From positions 62,001-126,000 of the forward strand of contig CAKPKL010000002.1 in the NCBI GenBank assembly GCA_934167485.1: a stretch of DNA of 64,000 nt, written 5' to 3'. Under the pieces are notes generated by a model. The model had not been told where the DNA came from, did no database searches, and was given only the letters and a program-made list of their open reading frames with translations. A program made the position numbers and the translations under genes. The stretch's first letter is position 1. Each line of letters starts with the position of its first letter. This DNA is from an uncultured Bacilli bacterium. Its GTDB lineage: Bacteria > Bacillota_I > Bacilli_A > RF39 > UBA660. Below are positions 35,881-44,599 of the stretch, piece by piece.

Positions 35881-36585
35881 ATGGAAAAAAAACGTATTAA
35901 TATAAAAAGCATTTTGACTGGTATCGGAGTAATTCTATTATATTTTATAGGTTCTTCTATATATACTAACATCCTAAATTTATTTGGTGTTAATTATAGT
36001 AAACTAAGTATTGCTGTTAAAAGTATTTATTTAGGTTTTTATGAACTTATTTTAACTTTAATAATAGTATATATATACAAAAAAGATTTTATTCCTAATT
36101 TAAAAGATTTTATAAAAAATAATACTAAATATTTTAAAGAATATATAAAATACTGGTTTATGATGTTAGGCCTTATGATGATAGCGAATATCTTAATAAC
36201 AAATTTTACGACATCACTTACATCAAATAATCAACAAACTATTATGGATAACCTAAAAATAGCTCCTATATATACATTTGTAGTAACTGTATTTATAGCG
36301 CCTGTTCTAGAAGAATTAGTATTTAGATTATCTTTTAGAAAGATATTTTATAAAAATGATATACTTTTTATAATTATCTCAGGACTTGTTTTTGGGTCTT
36401 TACATGTATTAGGAAGTTTTAATGCTCCTATTGATTTATTATTTATAATACCTTATAGTATCCCAGGATTTATATTTGCTTATATCTATTGTAAATCTAA
36501 AAATATATGTGTATCAATGAGTATTCACTTTATACATAACGGTATTATGTTATTACTTTCTTTTATTTTATTTATGTTAACATAA
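35881..36585 (+). CDS. CPBP-family intramembrane metalloprotease
   Basis: A 234-residue protein with about seven membrane segments and the CPBP (Abi, CAAX protease-like) motifs: EELVFRLSFRKIF with EExxxR (residues about 141-152), FGSLHVLG with the FxxxH motif, and SIHFIHNGIM with HxxxN. These form the metal-binding active site in the membrane. Family members cleave prenylated proteins or bacteriocin-related peptides; the substrate here is unknown. It has TGGAGG upstream, its own promoter and a terminator. Confidence 0.88.
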   Translation: MEKKRINIKSILTGIGVILLYFIGSSIYTNILNLFGVNYSKLSIAVKSIYLGFYELILTLIIVYIYKKDFIPNLKDFIKNNTKYFKEYIKYWFMMLGLMMIANILITNFTTSLTSNNQQTIMDNLKIAPIYTFVVTVFIAPVLEELVFRLSFRKIFYKNDILFIIISGLVFGSLHVLGSFNAPIDLLFIIPYSIPGFIFAYIYCKSKNICVSMSIHFIHNGIMLLLSFILFMLT

Positions 36586-36612
36586 AAAGGAAACTAAAAT
36601 TTCCTTTTTATT
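36584..36612. terminator. Terminator between the CPBP gene and the small membrane gene
   Basis: AAAAGGAAA / TTTCCTTTT with T on the plus strand and A on the left, so usable in both directions. Confidence 0.75.
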
Positions 36613-36763
36613 AACCCATATCTTCTAGTTTTTTACTTGCTTTTTTCATAGCACTATCTGCTATATCCTCTAATTTTTCCATTACTGGCTCACTATATTT
36701 TTGGTAAGCTAGCACGGCTCCAGCACCAACAGCTATTAAAGCCATCGATTTTACTATTTTCAT
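36611..36763 (-). CDS. Small single-span membrane protein, 50 residues
   Basis: An open frame starting ATGAAAATAGTAAAA at 36763 with GAGGTGA upstream and ending in TAA at 36611. It encodes a short basic start (MKIVKS), one membrane segment (MALIAVGAGAVLAY), then a Lys/Glu-rich amphipathic helix (YQKYSEPVMEKLED ... MKKASKKLEDMG), resembling small YtxH-like anchors. The good ribosome site and coherent protein pattern support it as real. A long hairpin lies directly before its ribosome site. Confidence 0.65.
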   Translation of the reverse strand: MKIVKSMALIAVGAGAVLAYQKYSEPVMEKLEDIADSAMKKASKKLEDMG

Positions 36764-36774
36764 AATTTCACCTC

Positions 36775-36830
36775 ACTAGAAATATGACTTTGTATATAAA
36801 TAAATTATATACATTTTTATTATTTCTAGT
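36775..36830. repeat. Long nested hairpin before the small membrane gene
   Basis: Outer 10-bp arms ACTAGAAATA (36775-36784) / TATTTCTAGT (36821-36830) enclose an inner perfect 8-bp stem GTATATAA (36792-36799) / TTATATAC (36805-36812). It lies between recD2 and the start of the 50-residue gene, ending next to its GAGGTGA. It could control translation or act as a terminator on the plus strand, where T follows. Confidence 0.6.
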
Positions 36831-36833
36831 TTT

Positions 36834-39047
36834 TTATTTATTATACAATTTATTAGTTAATTTTTCTAATAAATTAGTTTTTCTAGAATATTCTATAGTT
36901 TTTTTTATACCAAACATAAATGCGTTAGGATCTCCTATTATTATCAATCTTTTTTTAGCACGTGTTATTCCTGTATAAATTAACTTTTTATAAAGCATTC
37001 TTTTATAGGATAAACAAATTGGCATTATTACAAGTTCAAATTCACTACCTTGACTTTTATGTATACTTATAATAAATCCATGTTTAAATTTATTAAAATC
37101 TTTTGATTGATATGTAACAATAGTTCCATAATAATCTATTGTAATCTCAGGATGTCCACTCTTTCCTTTATAATTTATATCTTTTATTACACCTATATCA
37201 CCATTAAATACATTATTATCTGGATCATTAACAAGTTGTAGTATCTTATCATTTTCTCTAAAAATAACATCTCCATACTTTATTTCTTTACATCCTACAC
37301 AAGATGGATTAAATACATCTTGTAAAACTTTATTTATATTATCTATTCCATTTACACCAGCGTACATCGGAGCCATTATTTGTACTCTTTTATAATCATA
37401 GCCTTTACTTATTACTTTTTTTACTATATTTACTAAACTAGGAACAATAGCATCACTTGAACATTCTAAAAATTTATAATCATCTCGATCTATTAAAAAA
37501 TCATCTTCTAAAGTTTCATTTTTTATTTCATTAGCAAGCACAGGTATATAACTAGACTCATCTTGTCTATATAATAAATCAAGTTCAACTACATCAATAA
37601 TATCACTATCTATTAAATCTTTTAAAACATTGCCACTACCAACACTAGGCAATTGATTATAATCTCCTACTAATACTAACTTAATATTATTTGTAAGTCC
37701 TTTAAGTAAACTACTCATTAAATGATTATCTATCATACTAACTTCATCTACTATTATTAAATTAGAAAAATCTGGGTTATATTCATTAACCATAAACTCA
37801 TCTGTTTCTTTATTCCATTTTAAAAATCTATGAATTGTAGTAGCTGGTAAATTAGTAGATTCACTCATACGTTTACTTGCTCTTCCTGTGGGCGCTAAAA
37901 GTGCGATAGAATTTATTAATTCTTTGAGTTCTAATTTATTTAATTTCTTATACAAATCGACTATAGCTTTTATTATAGTAGTTTTTCCTGTACCAGGACC
38001 TCCAGTTACAATTACTATATTGTTTTCTAAAGCTTTTATTATAGCCTCTTCTTGCCTAGGACTATACTTAATTTCATATTTATCTTCTAACTCTTTTATC
38101 CTTAAATCTAAATTTTTATATTTACTAACAGGTTTATTTATCAAATAATTAACTTTAGAAGCTATATATTCTTCAGATTCATATTCATCAAAAATATAGT
38201 ATCTATCTTCTTCTATTTTTATTTTCAATTCACCATCTAACTCATTTATAGCCTCATCAAAAAGATCACTAGATATATCTGTTTTTAAATAATATGAAAC
38301 TCCTTCATATATTTCATTTATATATAAATATGTGTCTCCTTTTGAAAAACTTATATTTTTCATAACATAAATAATACATGCTTTTATCCTATTTATATTA
38401 TAATTATCTTCATTTATTTTGGTTGCTATTTCATCTACTTTAGTAAAATTGATTTCATCTACATCATCTATTATTCTATATATATTATTCTCAATTATTC
38501 TAATTGTATTACTCTTATACATATTATAAATAGAAAGTGAATCTCTCATAGAAAAACCTAATTCTGTTAATTTTACAATTATTTCATGTGATTCTTCATA
38601 TTTTACTAATGTATCATAAATTATATTTATTTTTTCTTCAGATAGTTTTGGTACTTGATAAAGACAAGTTTTATCTTTTAAAATCATATCAAGAGTTTTA
38701 TCACCTAAAATATTTACTATTCTAGTTGCCATTTTTTCTCCAATACCTTTAAAAAGATCACTAGATAAAAATTCTATAATACCATCTTTATCATCTGGTT
38801 TAATTCTCTCACTATTAGTAACATTATATTGAAATCCATATTTAGGATGATTTACAATCTCACCATACATAATATATTTTTCATTAAGATTTAAATCTGC
38901 AAAATAACCTGTAAAAGTAATAGTCTTATTTATATAATCTTGCATTTCTACCATATTTGTTTCAGTAACTTTTAAAAGACCTATTATATAGCCTTTGTCA
39001 CTTTTAAATATAATTTGTCTAAATATTCCTTTTACATAATCTTGCAT
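36834..39047 (-). CDS. recD2: RecD2-type DNA helicase
   Basis: A superfamily 1B 5'-3' helicase acting in DNA repair without RecBC. The 737 residues include an N-terminal OB-like domain, a helix-hairpin-helix region (FKGIGEKMATRIVNILGDKTL), Walker A (IVTGGPGTGKTTIIKAI near residue 350), motif Ia (APTGRASKRMSE), DEVSMID (motif II), GDYNQLPSVG (motif III) and VHKSQG-like SIHKSQGSEFELVIMPI near the end with YTGITRAKKRL. This domain order and the N-terminal extension mark RecD2. The gene is monocistronic or follows the J-like genes. Confidence 0.95.
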   Translation of the reverse strand: MQDYVKGIFRQIIFKSDKGYIIGLLKVTETNMVEMQDYINKTITFTGYFADLNLNEKYIMYGEIVNHPKYGFQYNVTNSERIKPDDKDGIIEFLSSDLFKGIGEKMATRIVNILGDKTLDMILKDKTCLYQVPKLSEEKINIIYDTLVKYEESHEIIVKLTELGFSMRDSLSIYNMYKSNTIRIIENNIYRIIDDVDEINFTKVDEIATKINEDNYNINRIKACIIYVMKNISFSKGDTYLYINEIYEGVSYYLKTDISSDLFDEAINELDGELKIKIEEDRYYIFDEYESEEYIASKVNYLINKPVSKYKNLDLRIKELEDKYEIKYSPRQEEAIIKALENNIVIVTGGPGTGKTTIIKAIVDLYKKLNKLELKELINSIALLAPTGRASKRMSESTNLPATTIHRFLKWNKETDEFMVNEYNPDFSNLIIVDEVSMIDNHLMSSLLKGLTNNIKLVLVGDYNQLPSVGSGNVLKDLIDSDIIDVVELDLLYRQDESSYIPVLANEIKNETLEDDFLIDRDDYKFLECSSDAIVPSLVNIVKKVISKGYDYKRVQIMAPMYAGVNGIDNINKVLQDVFNPSCVGCKEIKYGDVIFRENDKILQLVNDPDNNVFNGDIGVIKDINYKGKSGHPEITIDYYGTIVTYQSKDFNKFKHGFIISIHKSQGSEFELVIMPICLSYKRMLYKKLIYTGITRAKKRLIIIGDPNAFMFGIKKTIEYSRKTNLLEKLTNKLYNK

Positions 39048-39073
39048 TTTATCACCAATAAATATTATAACAT

Positions 39074-39101
39074 AAAAATAAAAGAGTTAAACTCTTTTAT
39101 T
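39074..39101 (-). terminator. Terminator of the J-like gene pair
   Basis: AATAAAAGAG (39078-39087) / CTCTTTTATT (39092-39101) with T after it on the minus strand; overlaps the stop codon at 39087. Confidence 0.7.
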
Positions 39102-39479
39102 AATTATATCGTTATATGCATCTAGGATTTTATCAGTTAGAATTTTTCTTTTTTGTTTATTCTTTTCTAATTTAAGTTCATTCATACTACACTTTAATAT
39201 ATTTAACAATTCTTCTTTAGTATATTCTTTTTCACTAACTCCTAAAACTTTATATGGATTATATTCATCCCAAAACAATTTAGGCTCATTTACTTTAGGT
39301 TTATTTTTATAATACATACATAATGCCTTATAAAATAAAATTATTTCTTCATTTGTTAAATATTTATTTAAAAATTCACTATCTAAATCTTCAAATTTTT
39401 TACTATTTTTTTTCATTACAATCATTAAATATTTAATATGTTGCAATTGTTCTATATTCATATTTTCAAATTGATCCAT
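39087..39479 (-). CDS. Degenerate J-like domain protein (second of tandem pair)
   Basis: A 130-residue soluble protein. The N-terminal about 65 residues are helical (FENMNIEQLQHIKYLMIVMK). The C-terminal part, WDEYNPYKVLGVSEKEYTKE followed by ILTDKILDAYNDIINKR, is like helices I and III of a J domain, with the NPYxVLGV start but no HPD loop. It is a paralogue of the next gene upstream (WKEYNPYDVLGLENFDYTHE). I start at the ATG at 39479, four bases after GGTGAT. Its role is unknown; without HPD it should not activate DnaK. Confidence 0.6.
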   Translation of the reverse strand: MDQFENMNIEQLQHIKYLMIVMKKNSKKFEDLDSEFLNKYLTNEEIILFYKALCMYYKNKPKVNEPKLFWDEYNPYKVLGVSEKEYTKEELLNILKCSMNELKLEKNKQKRKILTDKILDAYNDIINKRV

Positions 39480-39526
39480 TTGCATCACCGAGAAAATATA
39501 TTACTAAATTAAATCTTATTTGTCAA

Positions 39527-39913
39527 TTATTTTATCTTAGTTTTATCTATTTCATTGAATGCATCTAATACTTCATCTATCAATTTTTTTTGAATTTCTA
39601 TATCTTTTTCTTGTTTTTGTAATTCTAAAATTTTTAAATTTAAAGCATTTACTAATTCTTCATGTGTGTAATCAAAATTTTCGAGTCCCAATACATCATA
39701 TGGATTATACTCTTTCCAAGATATTTTGTTTGATCTTGTACTCACTACTTTATTTTGTAAATTTGATTGTTTTAAATAATAGTTTAAAATAATTTGCTCT
39801 CCTGTATTTAAATAATCATCTATTACATCTTTTGACAAAAATAAAGTATTTCTTTCTTTTAATATTTTTATAATTCTTTTTACTTTTACTAAATCTACTT
39901 TTTCAACGTACAT
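39527..39913 (-). CDS. Degenerate J-like domain protein (first of tandem pair)
   Basis: A 128-residue paralogue of the following gene. An N-terminal helical half (VKRIIKILKERNTLFLSKDV) is followed by SWKEYNPYDVLGLENFDYTH and LIDEVLDAFNEIDKTKI, matching J-domain helices I and III without the HPD motif. The J-domain-like protein at 13.5-14.8 kb shows similar loss. It starts 3 bases after the stop of the cofE-like gene and is likely in the same transcript. Confidence 0.6.
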   Translation of the reverse strand: MYVEKVDLVKVKRIIKILKERNTLFLSKDVIDDYLNTGEQIILNYYLKQSNLQNKVVSTRSNKISWKEYNPYDVLGLENFDYTHEELVNALNLKILELQKQEKDIEIQKKLIDEVLDAFNEIDKTKIK

Positions 39914-39916
39914 AAA

Positions 39917-41104
39917 TTATTCATCCGCCAAATTGTCAAAATATCCTTGAATAAATACAACAGGTGTACCTTTATCTCCACTACCACTAGTTAAATCACA
40001 AAGTGAACCTATTAAATCAGTTATTCTTCTTGGAGTAGTTCCTTGCGTTATCATTTGACCTTTTAAATCCTTATCTTTATTTCTTATTTCTTCTTTAATA
40101 GCATTTTTTAATTCTTCGCCTTTTAAATTAGCAAATTTATTATCTGATACATATTTAAGTTTTATTTCGTTTGGAGTTCCATCTAAACCACTAGTGTGTG
40201 CAGGCGAAACTACTGGATCGGCAAGTTCCCAAATATGTCCAACAGGATCTTTGAATGCTCCATCACCATATACCATTACTTCTATATTTTTACCAGTTAA
40301 ATCTTTTAATTTAGATTGAATATCTAAAACTAACTTATCACCTGTTTTTGGAAATAACTTTAATCTTTCCTCTGTTGATTTATTAGAACCTAAAAGTCCA
40401 TAATCTGGATTAAATCCACTACCATTAATAGATTTATTCATAACTTCATAAAGTCCATAAACAGTATGAGCCCCTGAATTTTCTAATATTCTTTTTGTAC
40501 GTAATCTTGTATGAATATCACAGTTAAGTACATCATGAGTATAGTTTAGTATTTCTTTTGGATCATTAGCAAACACAAACTCTACTTTACAATTCTCACT
40601 TTCAATTAATTCTCTATAAAAATCTACCATATTGATACCAGTAAATGGATGTATCCAAGAACCAAAAGTTTCTTTATATTCATCTTCTGTTATAACACTT
40701 GATAAATTATACTTACTTTTATCTAATAAATCTTCATCTAAAATTCCATTACCAACTTCATCTGATGGAAAACTAAGTAACATAGTAATTTTATCCATAC
40801 CACGTGCTATACCTTTTAAAATAATAGAAAATCTATTACGACTTAATATTGGAAATACAACCCCAATATTTTTACTTGGAAATTTATTTTGTACGTCCAA
40901 AGCAACATCATCAACAGTAACATAATTACCTTCACTAATTCCAACAACTGCCTCAGTTATAGCAACTACATCCCTATCTCTAAATTCAAATCCTTCACTT
41001 TCTTTAGCTTTCATAAGTGAATCTACAACTATATTAGCTAAATCATCATGTTCTTTTATTATAGGTGTTCTTATACCTCTAACAACAGTACCTACACATC
41101 TCAT
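39917..41104 (-). CDS. CofE-like (F420-0:glutamate ligase fold) protein
   Basis: A 395-residue protein of the family usually annotated as coenzyme F420-0:L-glutamate ligase. The N-terminus VRGIRTPIIKEHDDLANIVV, then DRDVVAITEAVVGISEGNYV and ARGMDKITMLLSFPSDEVGN, with later EVMVYGDGAFKDPVGHIWEL, PVVSPAHTSGLDGTPNEI and QGTTPRRITDLIGSLCDLTS. No F420 biosynthesis genes are seen, and Bacilli generally lack F420, so the real substrate is probably different, for example an amide-ligation reaction on another acceptor (inference). The start is the ATG at 41104 with AGGAGG upstream. Confidence 0.75.
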   Translation of the reverse strand: MRCVGTVVRGIRTPIIKEHDDLANIVVDSLMKAKESEGFEFRDRDVVAITEAVVGISEGNYVTVDDVALDVQNKFPSKNIGVVFPILSRNRFSIILKGIARGMDKITMLLSFPSDEVGNGILDEDLLDKSKYNLSSVITEDEYKETFGSWIHPFTGINMVDFYRELIESENCKVEFVFANDPKEILNYTHDVLNCDIHTRLRTKRILENSGAHTVYGLYEVMNKSINGSGFNPDYGLLGSNKSTEERLKLFPKTGDKLVLDIQSKLKDLTGKNIEVMVYGDGAFKDPVGHIWELADPVVSPAHTSGLDGTPNEIKLKYVSDNKFANLKGEELKNAIKEEIRNKDKDLKGQMITQGTTPRRITDLIGSLCDLTSGSGDKGTPVVFIQGYFDNLADE

Positions 41105-41128
41105 ATTTATTCCTCCTATCATAAGTAA

Positions 41129-41157
41129 ATTATAGCACATCAAAAAAAATAAGTAAA
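41129..41157 (-). promoter_or_regulatory. Promoter of the cofE-like gene, with -35 in the miaA terminator
   Basis: Minus-strand TTTACT (41152-41157), 17-base spacer, TGC-TATAAT (-10 at 41129-41134). The -35 lies in the terminator stem. Confidence 0.55.
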
Positions 41158-41174
41158 TAAAACTACTTACTTAT
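41141..41174 (-). terminator. Terminator of the queA-miaA gene group
   Basis: ATAAGTAA (41149-41156) / TTACTTAT (41167-41174) followed on the minus strand by eight T. Confidence 0.7.
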
Positions 41175-41188
41175 AAATTTAGTTTACA

Positions 41189-42076
41189 TTACAATATATT
41201 AGATTTTGATAAATATTTTAAAATTTCATTAACTGTTGTATTAAAACACTTAAAATTTACATTAAACCACTTAACTGGTATTTGATGATTATTCCAAGTA
41301 TATTGTCTTTTAGCATACCTTCTACTATTTTGTTTTATAAGATCTAAAGATTCAACTAAAGTTATTTCACCATCAAAATATTTAAATAACTCTTTATATC
41401 CTATAGGAGTTAATACTGCTTTTGTTCTTATATTTGTATCATAAATTTTTTTAGCTTCTTCTAACAAACCATTCTCTACCATCATATCTACTCTTTTGTT
41501 AATTCTATTATATAAAATATCTCTATCACAAGTAAGTCCTATAAAATATGTATCGTATAATAATTTATTAGTTTTTTCTTTAGAACTTAAAGTCTCATTA
41601 TTTGAATAATAATAATCAAGAGCTCTTTCTATTCGTTTTCTATTGTTATGATGTATATTAGTATTAGGATCTATTTTTAATAGTTGTTGATAAAGTTCAT
41701 CTAATGATAGCGAACTATAATCCTTTTTATTTAATTCTTCATTAAATTTATAATCATATAAGCATGCTTTTATATATAATCCTGTACCACCAACAAGTAT
41801 TGGTGTTTTACCTCTTTTTAATATATCGTCAATTACTTTTCTAGCATCTTTTTGATAATCGTATACTGTATAATCTTCTTCTATAGTTTTTATATCAAAT
41901 AAGTAATGAGGTATTCCTTCTTTTTCCTTCTCAGTTATTTTAGCGGTTGCTACATCAAGGCCTTTATATACTTGTGTGCTATCAGCATTTATTATCTCAC
42001 CATTTAATTTTTTAGCAAGTTCTACACTTAACTTAGTTTTACCTACTCCCGTAGGTCCTACTATACAAATTACCAT
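41189..42076 (-). CDS. miaA: tRNA dimethylallyltransferase MiaA
   Basis: Adds the dimethylallyl group to A37 of tRNAs reading UNN codons. The 295 residues have the P-loop IVGPTGVGKTKLSVELAKKL near residue 5, INADSTQVYKGLDVATAKIT, PHYLFDIK, ILVGGTGLYIKACLYDY and TPIGYKELFKYFDGE, ending with QNSRRYAKRQYTWN. All family motifs are intact and the length is usual. It follows the kinase-like gene by 3 bases, so they share a transcript, and ends before a strong terminator. Confidence 0.96.
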   Translation of the reverse strand: MVICIVGPTGVGKTKLSVELAKKLNGEIINADSTQVYKGLDVATAKITEKEKEGIPHYLFDIKTIEEDYTVYDYQKDARKVIDDILKRGKTPILVGGTGLYIKACLYDYKFNEELNKKDYSSLSLDELYQQLLKIDPNTNIHHNNRKRIERALDYYYSNNETLSSKEKTNKLLYDTYFIGLTCDRDILYNRINKRVDMMVENGLLEEAKKIYDTNIRTKAVLTPIGYKELFKYFDGEITLVESLDLIKQNSRRYAKRQYTWNNHQIPVKWFNVNFKCFNTTVNEILKYLSKSNIL

Positions 42077-42079
42077 AAA

Positions 42080-42748
42080 TCACCTACTTATTATTTGTTT
42101 TATTTCTTCTGGTGTATTTACATCTGTTTTATAATATTTGTCTACATCTTCTTTTATTTGATATAGCATTTCACTTGCAGACATATCTAAGTGTAAATAT
42201 TTTTGTGCCCTACTTAATATATAATTTGTATTATTACCTATTTTTATATTTTCACTAAATAATCTATAGAATATACCTTTATATGTTTTTATATTTCTTT
42301 TAGTTATTTCATCTTTACTATATATTGACATTTTATTATACTCATCAAAATCAATTATTGTAAATTTTTTACCATCATACATAAAGTTATTATCATGAAA
42401 ATCATACATCATTATAAGTCCATTTGATATATATTTAATATCTTTTTCTACCCTAATAGAATTAGTAGACATATCTAATATATTTGACTTTTCAAATGCC
42501 CTTTCCATTACTATACCAGGTGCTTTTTCTGTTATATAGCCATAAAACTTTTTATTATCATATACAAAATCAAATGGAAATGCCATTGAAGAGTTTTTAT
42601 ATTCTAATAAATACTTAAATCTATCTATTTCTACTAAATTAAGAGGTTTACCAAATTCTTTATATACATTTCCATTTTCTAATGTATAACATTTGTTAAA
42701 AGCACCACTACCTAAAAATTTCTTTTTTCCTATTTCTTTTTTTTGCAT
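42080..42748 (-). CDS. Protein-kinase-fold protein of unknown substrate
   Basis: A 222-residue protein with kinase-like motifs: a Gly-rich start FLGSGAFNKCYTLENGNVYK (G-loop and Lys), a central stretch YDFHDNNFMYDGKKFTIIDF with catalytic Asp/Asn and a DFD in place of DFG (residues about 132-152). It is shorter than Ser/Thr kinases and closer to aminoglycoside-phosphotransferase or Rio-like small kinases. Both strands of the catalytic core look intact, so activity is plausible; the target is unknown. It lies tightly between queA (6 bp) and miaA (3 bp). Confidence 0.65.
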   Translation of the reverse strand: MQKKEIGKKKFLGSGAFNKCYTLENGNVYKEFGKPLNLVEIDRFKYLLEYKNSSMAFPFDFVYDNKKFYGYITEKAPGIVMERAFEKSNILDMSTNSIRVEKDIKYISNGLIMMYDFHDNNFMYDGKKFTIIDFDEYNKMSIYSKDEITKRNIKTYKGIFYRLFSENIKIGNNTNYILSRAQKYLHLDMSASEMLYQIKEDVDKYYKTDVNTPEEIKQIISR

Positions 42749-42754
42749 AAATAC

Positions 42755-43777
42755 CTACTTTATAAACATACTATCTCCAAATGAGAAAAATCTATATTCT
42801 TCTTTAACCGCTTCTTTATATGCATTCATTATATTTTCTTTACCAGCTAAAGCACTTACTAACATTATTAATGTACTTTTAGGTAAGTGAAAATTTGTTA
42901 TTAATGAGTCTATTGCCTTAAATTTATATCCAGGATATATAAATATATCTGTCCAGCCACTGCATTCTCTAAATTCACCATATAAATTCATTATTGTTTC
43001 AAGTGTCCTTGTAGATGTCGTACCAACACTTATTATTCTTTTATGTTTCTTTTTAGCATCATTTAAAACATCAGCTACCTCTTTACTCATTTGATAAAAC
43101 TCACTATGCATTTTATGTTTTGTTACATCTTCTACATTAACAGGCCTAAATGTTCCAAGTCCAACATGTAATGTTATATATTCCATTTTAATGCCTTTTG
43201 ATTTTATTTTTTCTATTAAATCTTCTGTGAAATGTAATCCTGCTGTTGGTGCAGCTGCACTCCCTATATTTTTGGCGTATACAGTCTGATATCTATCTTT
43301 GTCTTTTAATTTTTCATGAATATATGGTGGTAACGGCATCTCTCCTAATTTATCTAATATTTCATAGAATATTCCTTTATAATTAAATTTAAATATTCTA
43401 ATACCTTCTTCACCTAAACCTATACATTCTGCATTTAATTCATCTGAAAATTTTACAACTGTACCTACCTTTACTCTTTTTGCTGGCTTTACTAAACATT
43501 CCCAAACATCTTTATTTTTTTCTTTTAACATAAGTATTTCTATTACTGCATTTGTTTCATTCTTAACACCGTAAAGTCTTGCAGGCATTACTTTTGTATC
43601 ATTTAAAACTAATATATCATCCTTATCTAAATAATCTATTATATCTGTAAAATGTTTATGTGTAATTTCTCCTGTTTCTTTATCCAATATTAATAATCTT
43701 GAAGAATCTCGTCTTTCTAAAGGTGTTTGTGCGATTAAATTTTCTGGTAGGTAAAAATCAAAATCATCAGTTTTCAT
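42755..43777 (-). CDS. queA: S-adenosylmethionine:tRNA ribosyltransferase-isomerase QueA
   Basis: Makes epoxyqueuosine in tRNA from 7-aminomethyl-7-deazaguanine. The 340 residues match from the start: [104 protein letters not shown] and [18 protein letters not shown]. The usual partner tgt is not adjacent. It starts with TTGGAAGTGATATTATG and has an extended -10 (TGA-TATAAT near 43799-43804). Confidence 0.97.
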   Translation of the reverse strand: MKTDDFDFYLPENLIAQTPLERRDSSRLLILDKETGEITHKHFTDIIDYLDKDDILVLNDTKVMPARLYGVKNETNAVIEILMLKEKNKDVWECLVKPAKRVKVGTVVKFSDELNAECIGLGEEGIRIFKFNYKGIFYEILDKLGEMPLPPYIHEKLKDKDRYQTVYAKNIGSAAAPTAGLHFTEDLIEKIKSKGIKMEYITLHVGLGTFRPVNVEDVTKHKMHSEFYQMSKEVADVLNDAKKKHKRIISVGTTSTRTLETIMNLYGEFRECSGWTDIFIYPGYKFKAIDSLITNFHLPKSTLIMLVSALAGKENIMNAYKEAVKEEYRFFSFGDSMFIK

Positions 43778-43814
43778 AATATCACTTCCAATGTATGTAT
43801 TATATCACATAACA

Positions 43815-43842
43815 TTAAAAAAAGGAATTATTTTCAAATTCC
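43815..43842 (-). terminator. Terminator of the alpha/beta hydrolase gene
   Basis: GGAATT (43823-43828) / AATTCC (43837-43842) followed on the minus strand by seven T. Confidence 0.7.
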
Positions 43843-44555
43843 TATATTGTTGATATACCACTACCACCCTTTTTATAAAAGTCTTCTACTAGTTTATAAA
43901 TCTCTTCATCTCTATTACTTCTAAAAATATCATGTGTTAAAAAGTTTACATAAACTAATTTTTTTTCTTTAGATTTTACACTATCATATACATATTTTAC
44001 AGAAGTAAGTGGTACTAAATTATCATTTTTTCCTTGTATTAATAGTATTGGGCATTTTACTTCTTTTGGATAATTATAATATTCTTTTATTAATGACATA
44101 AATTCTCTTATAGCACTTGGGTTTAATTTAAGAAGTCTAGCAAATATTTCATCTCCACCATAAGTCTTTATTACTTTTGGAGTCATTTTAAGTGACTTTG
44201 TGACATTTAAATTATCTTTTATTACATCTAAATATTGAAAAGCAGGTGCGGCTAAAACTAGTTTTTTTACTTCACTATATTTAGAAGCTAAGTATGTAGC
44301 AATTACTCCACCCATACTATGACCCAATAAATAAATTTTGTTATAACCTTTACTTATTAACCACTCTATTTGTTTTTCACTTGCTCTAATCCATTCACTG
44401 TATTTAACCTTACTTAAATTTTTTTCATGTCCTGGTAGTGTAAATTGATATACATCATAAAATTTATTAAGTTCTAGATAGTTTGCTAAAGCTTCTTCAT
44501 CATAAGTACCTCCAGCAAATCCATGAACTATTAAAATTGCTTTTCTAAATAACAT
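43842..44555 (-). CDS. Alpha/beta hydrolase, carboxylesterase/monoacylglycerol-lipase-like
   Basis: A 237-residue alpha/beta hydrolase. HGFAGGTYDEEALANYLEL at residue 10 supplies the oxyanion region; the nucleophile is in IYLLGHSMGGVIATYLASKY (Ser near residue 83); Asp is in GKNDNLVPLTSVKYVYDSV (near residue 185) and His in FLTHDIFRSNRDEEIYKLV (near 215). The triad is complete. The length and start resemble the Est30/YvaK esterases of Bacilli. The substrate is likely a short-chain ester; no neighbours clarify it. Confidence 0.8.
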   Translation of the reverse strand: MLFRKAILIVHGFAGGTYDEEALANYLELNKFYDVYQFTLPGHEKNLSKVKYSEWIRASEKQIEWLISKGYNKIYLLGHSMGGVIATYLASKYSEVKKLVLAAPAFQYLDVIKDNLNVTKSLKMTPKVIKTYGGDEIFARLLKLNPSAIREFMSLIKEYYNYPKEVKCPILLIQGKNDNLVPLTSVKYVYDSVKSKEKKLVYVNFLTHDIFRSNRDEEIYKLVEDFYKKGGSGISTI

Positions 44556-44599
44556 ATTATCACATCCTATTATTATCTTAACATAAAAATATTACTATT

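Noticed and set aside
35760..35972. A minus-strand frame running across the rimP leader and the start of the CPBP gene.
   Set aside because: It overlaps divergent promoters and a certain gene, and the leader hairpin lies in it.
36784..36978. A plus-strand frame starting in the nested hairpin and running into recD2.
   Set aside because: It is antisense to recD2 and has no ribosome site.
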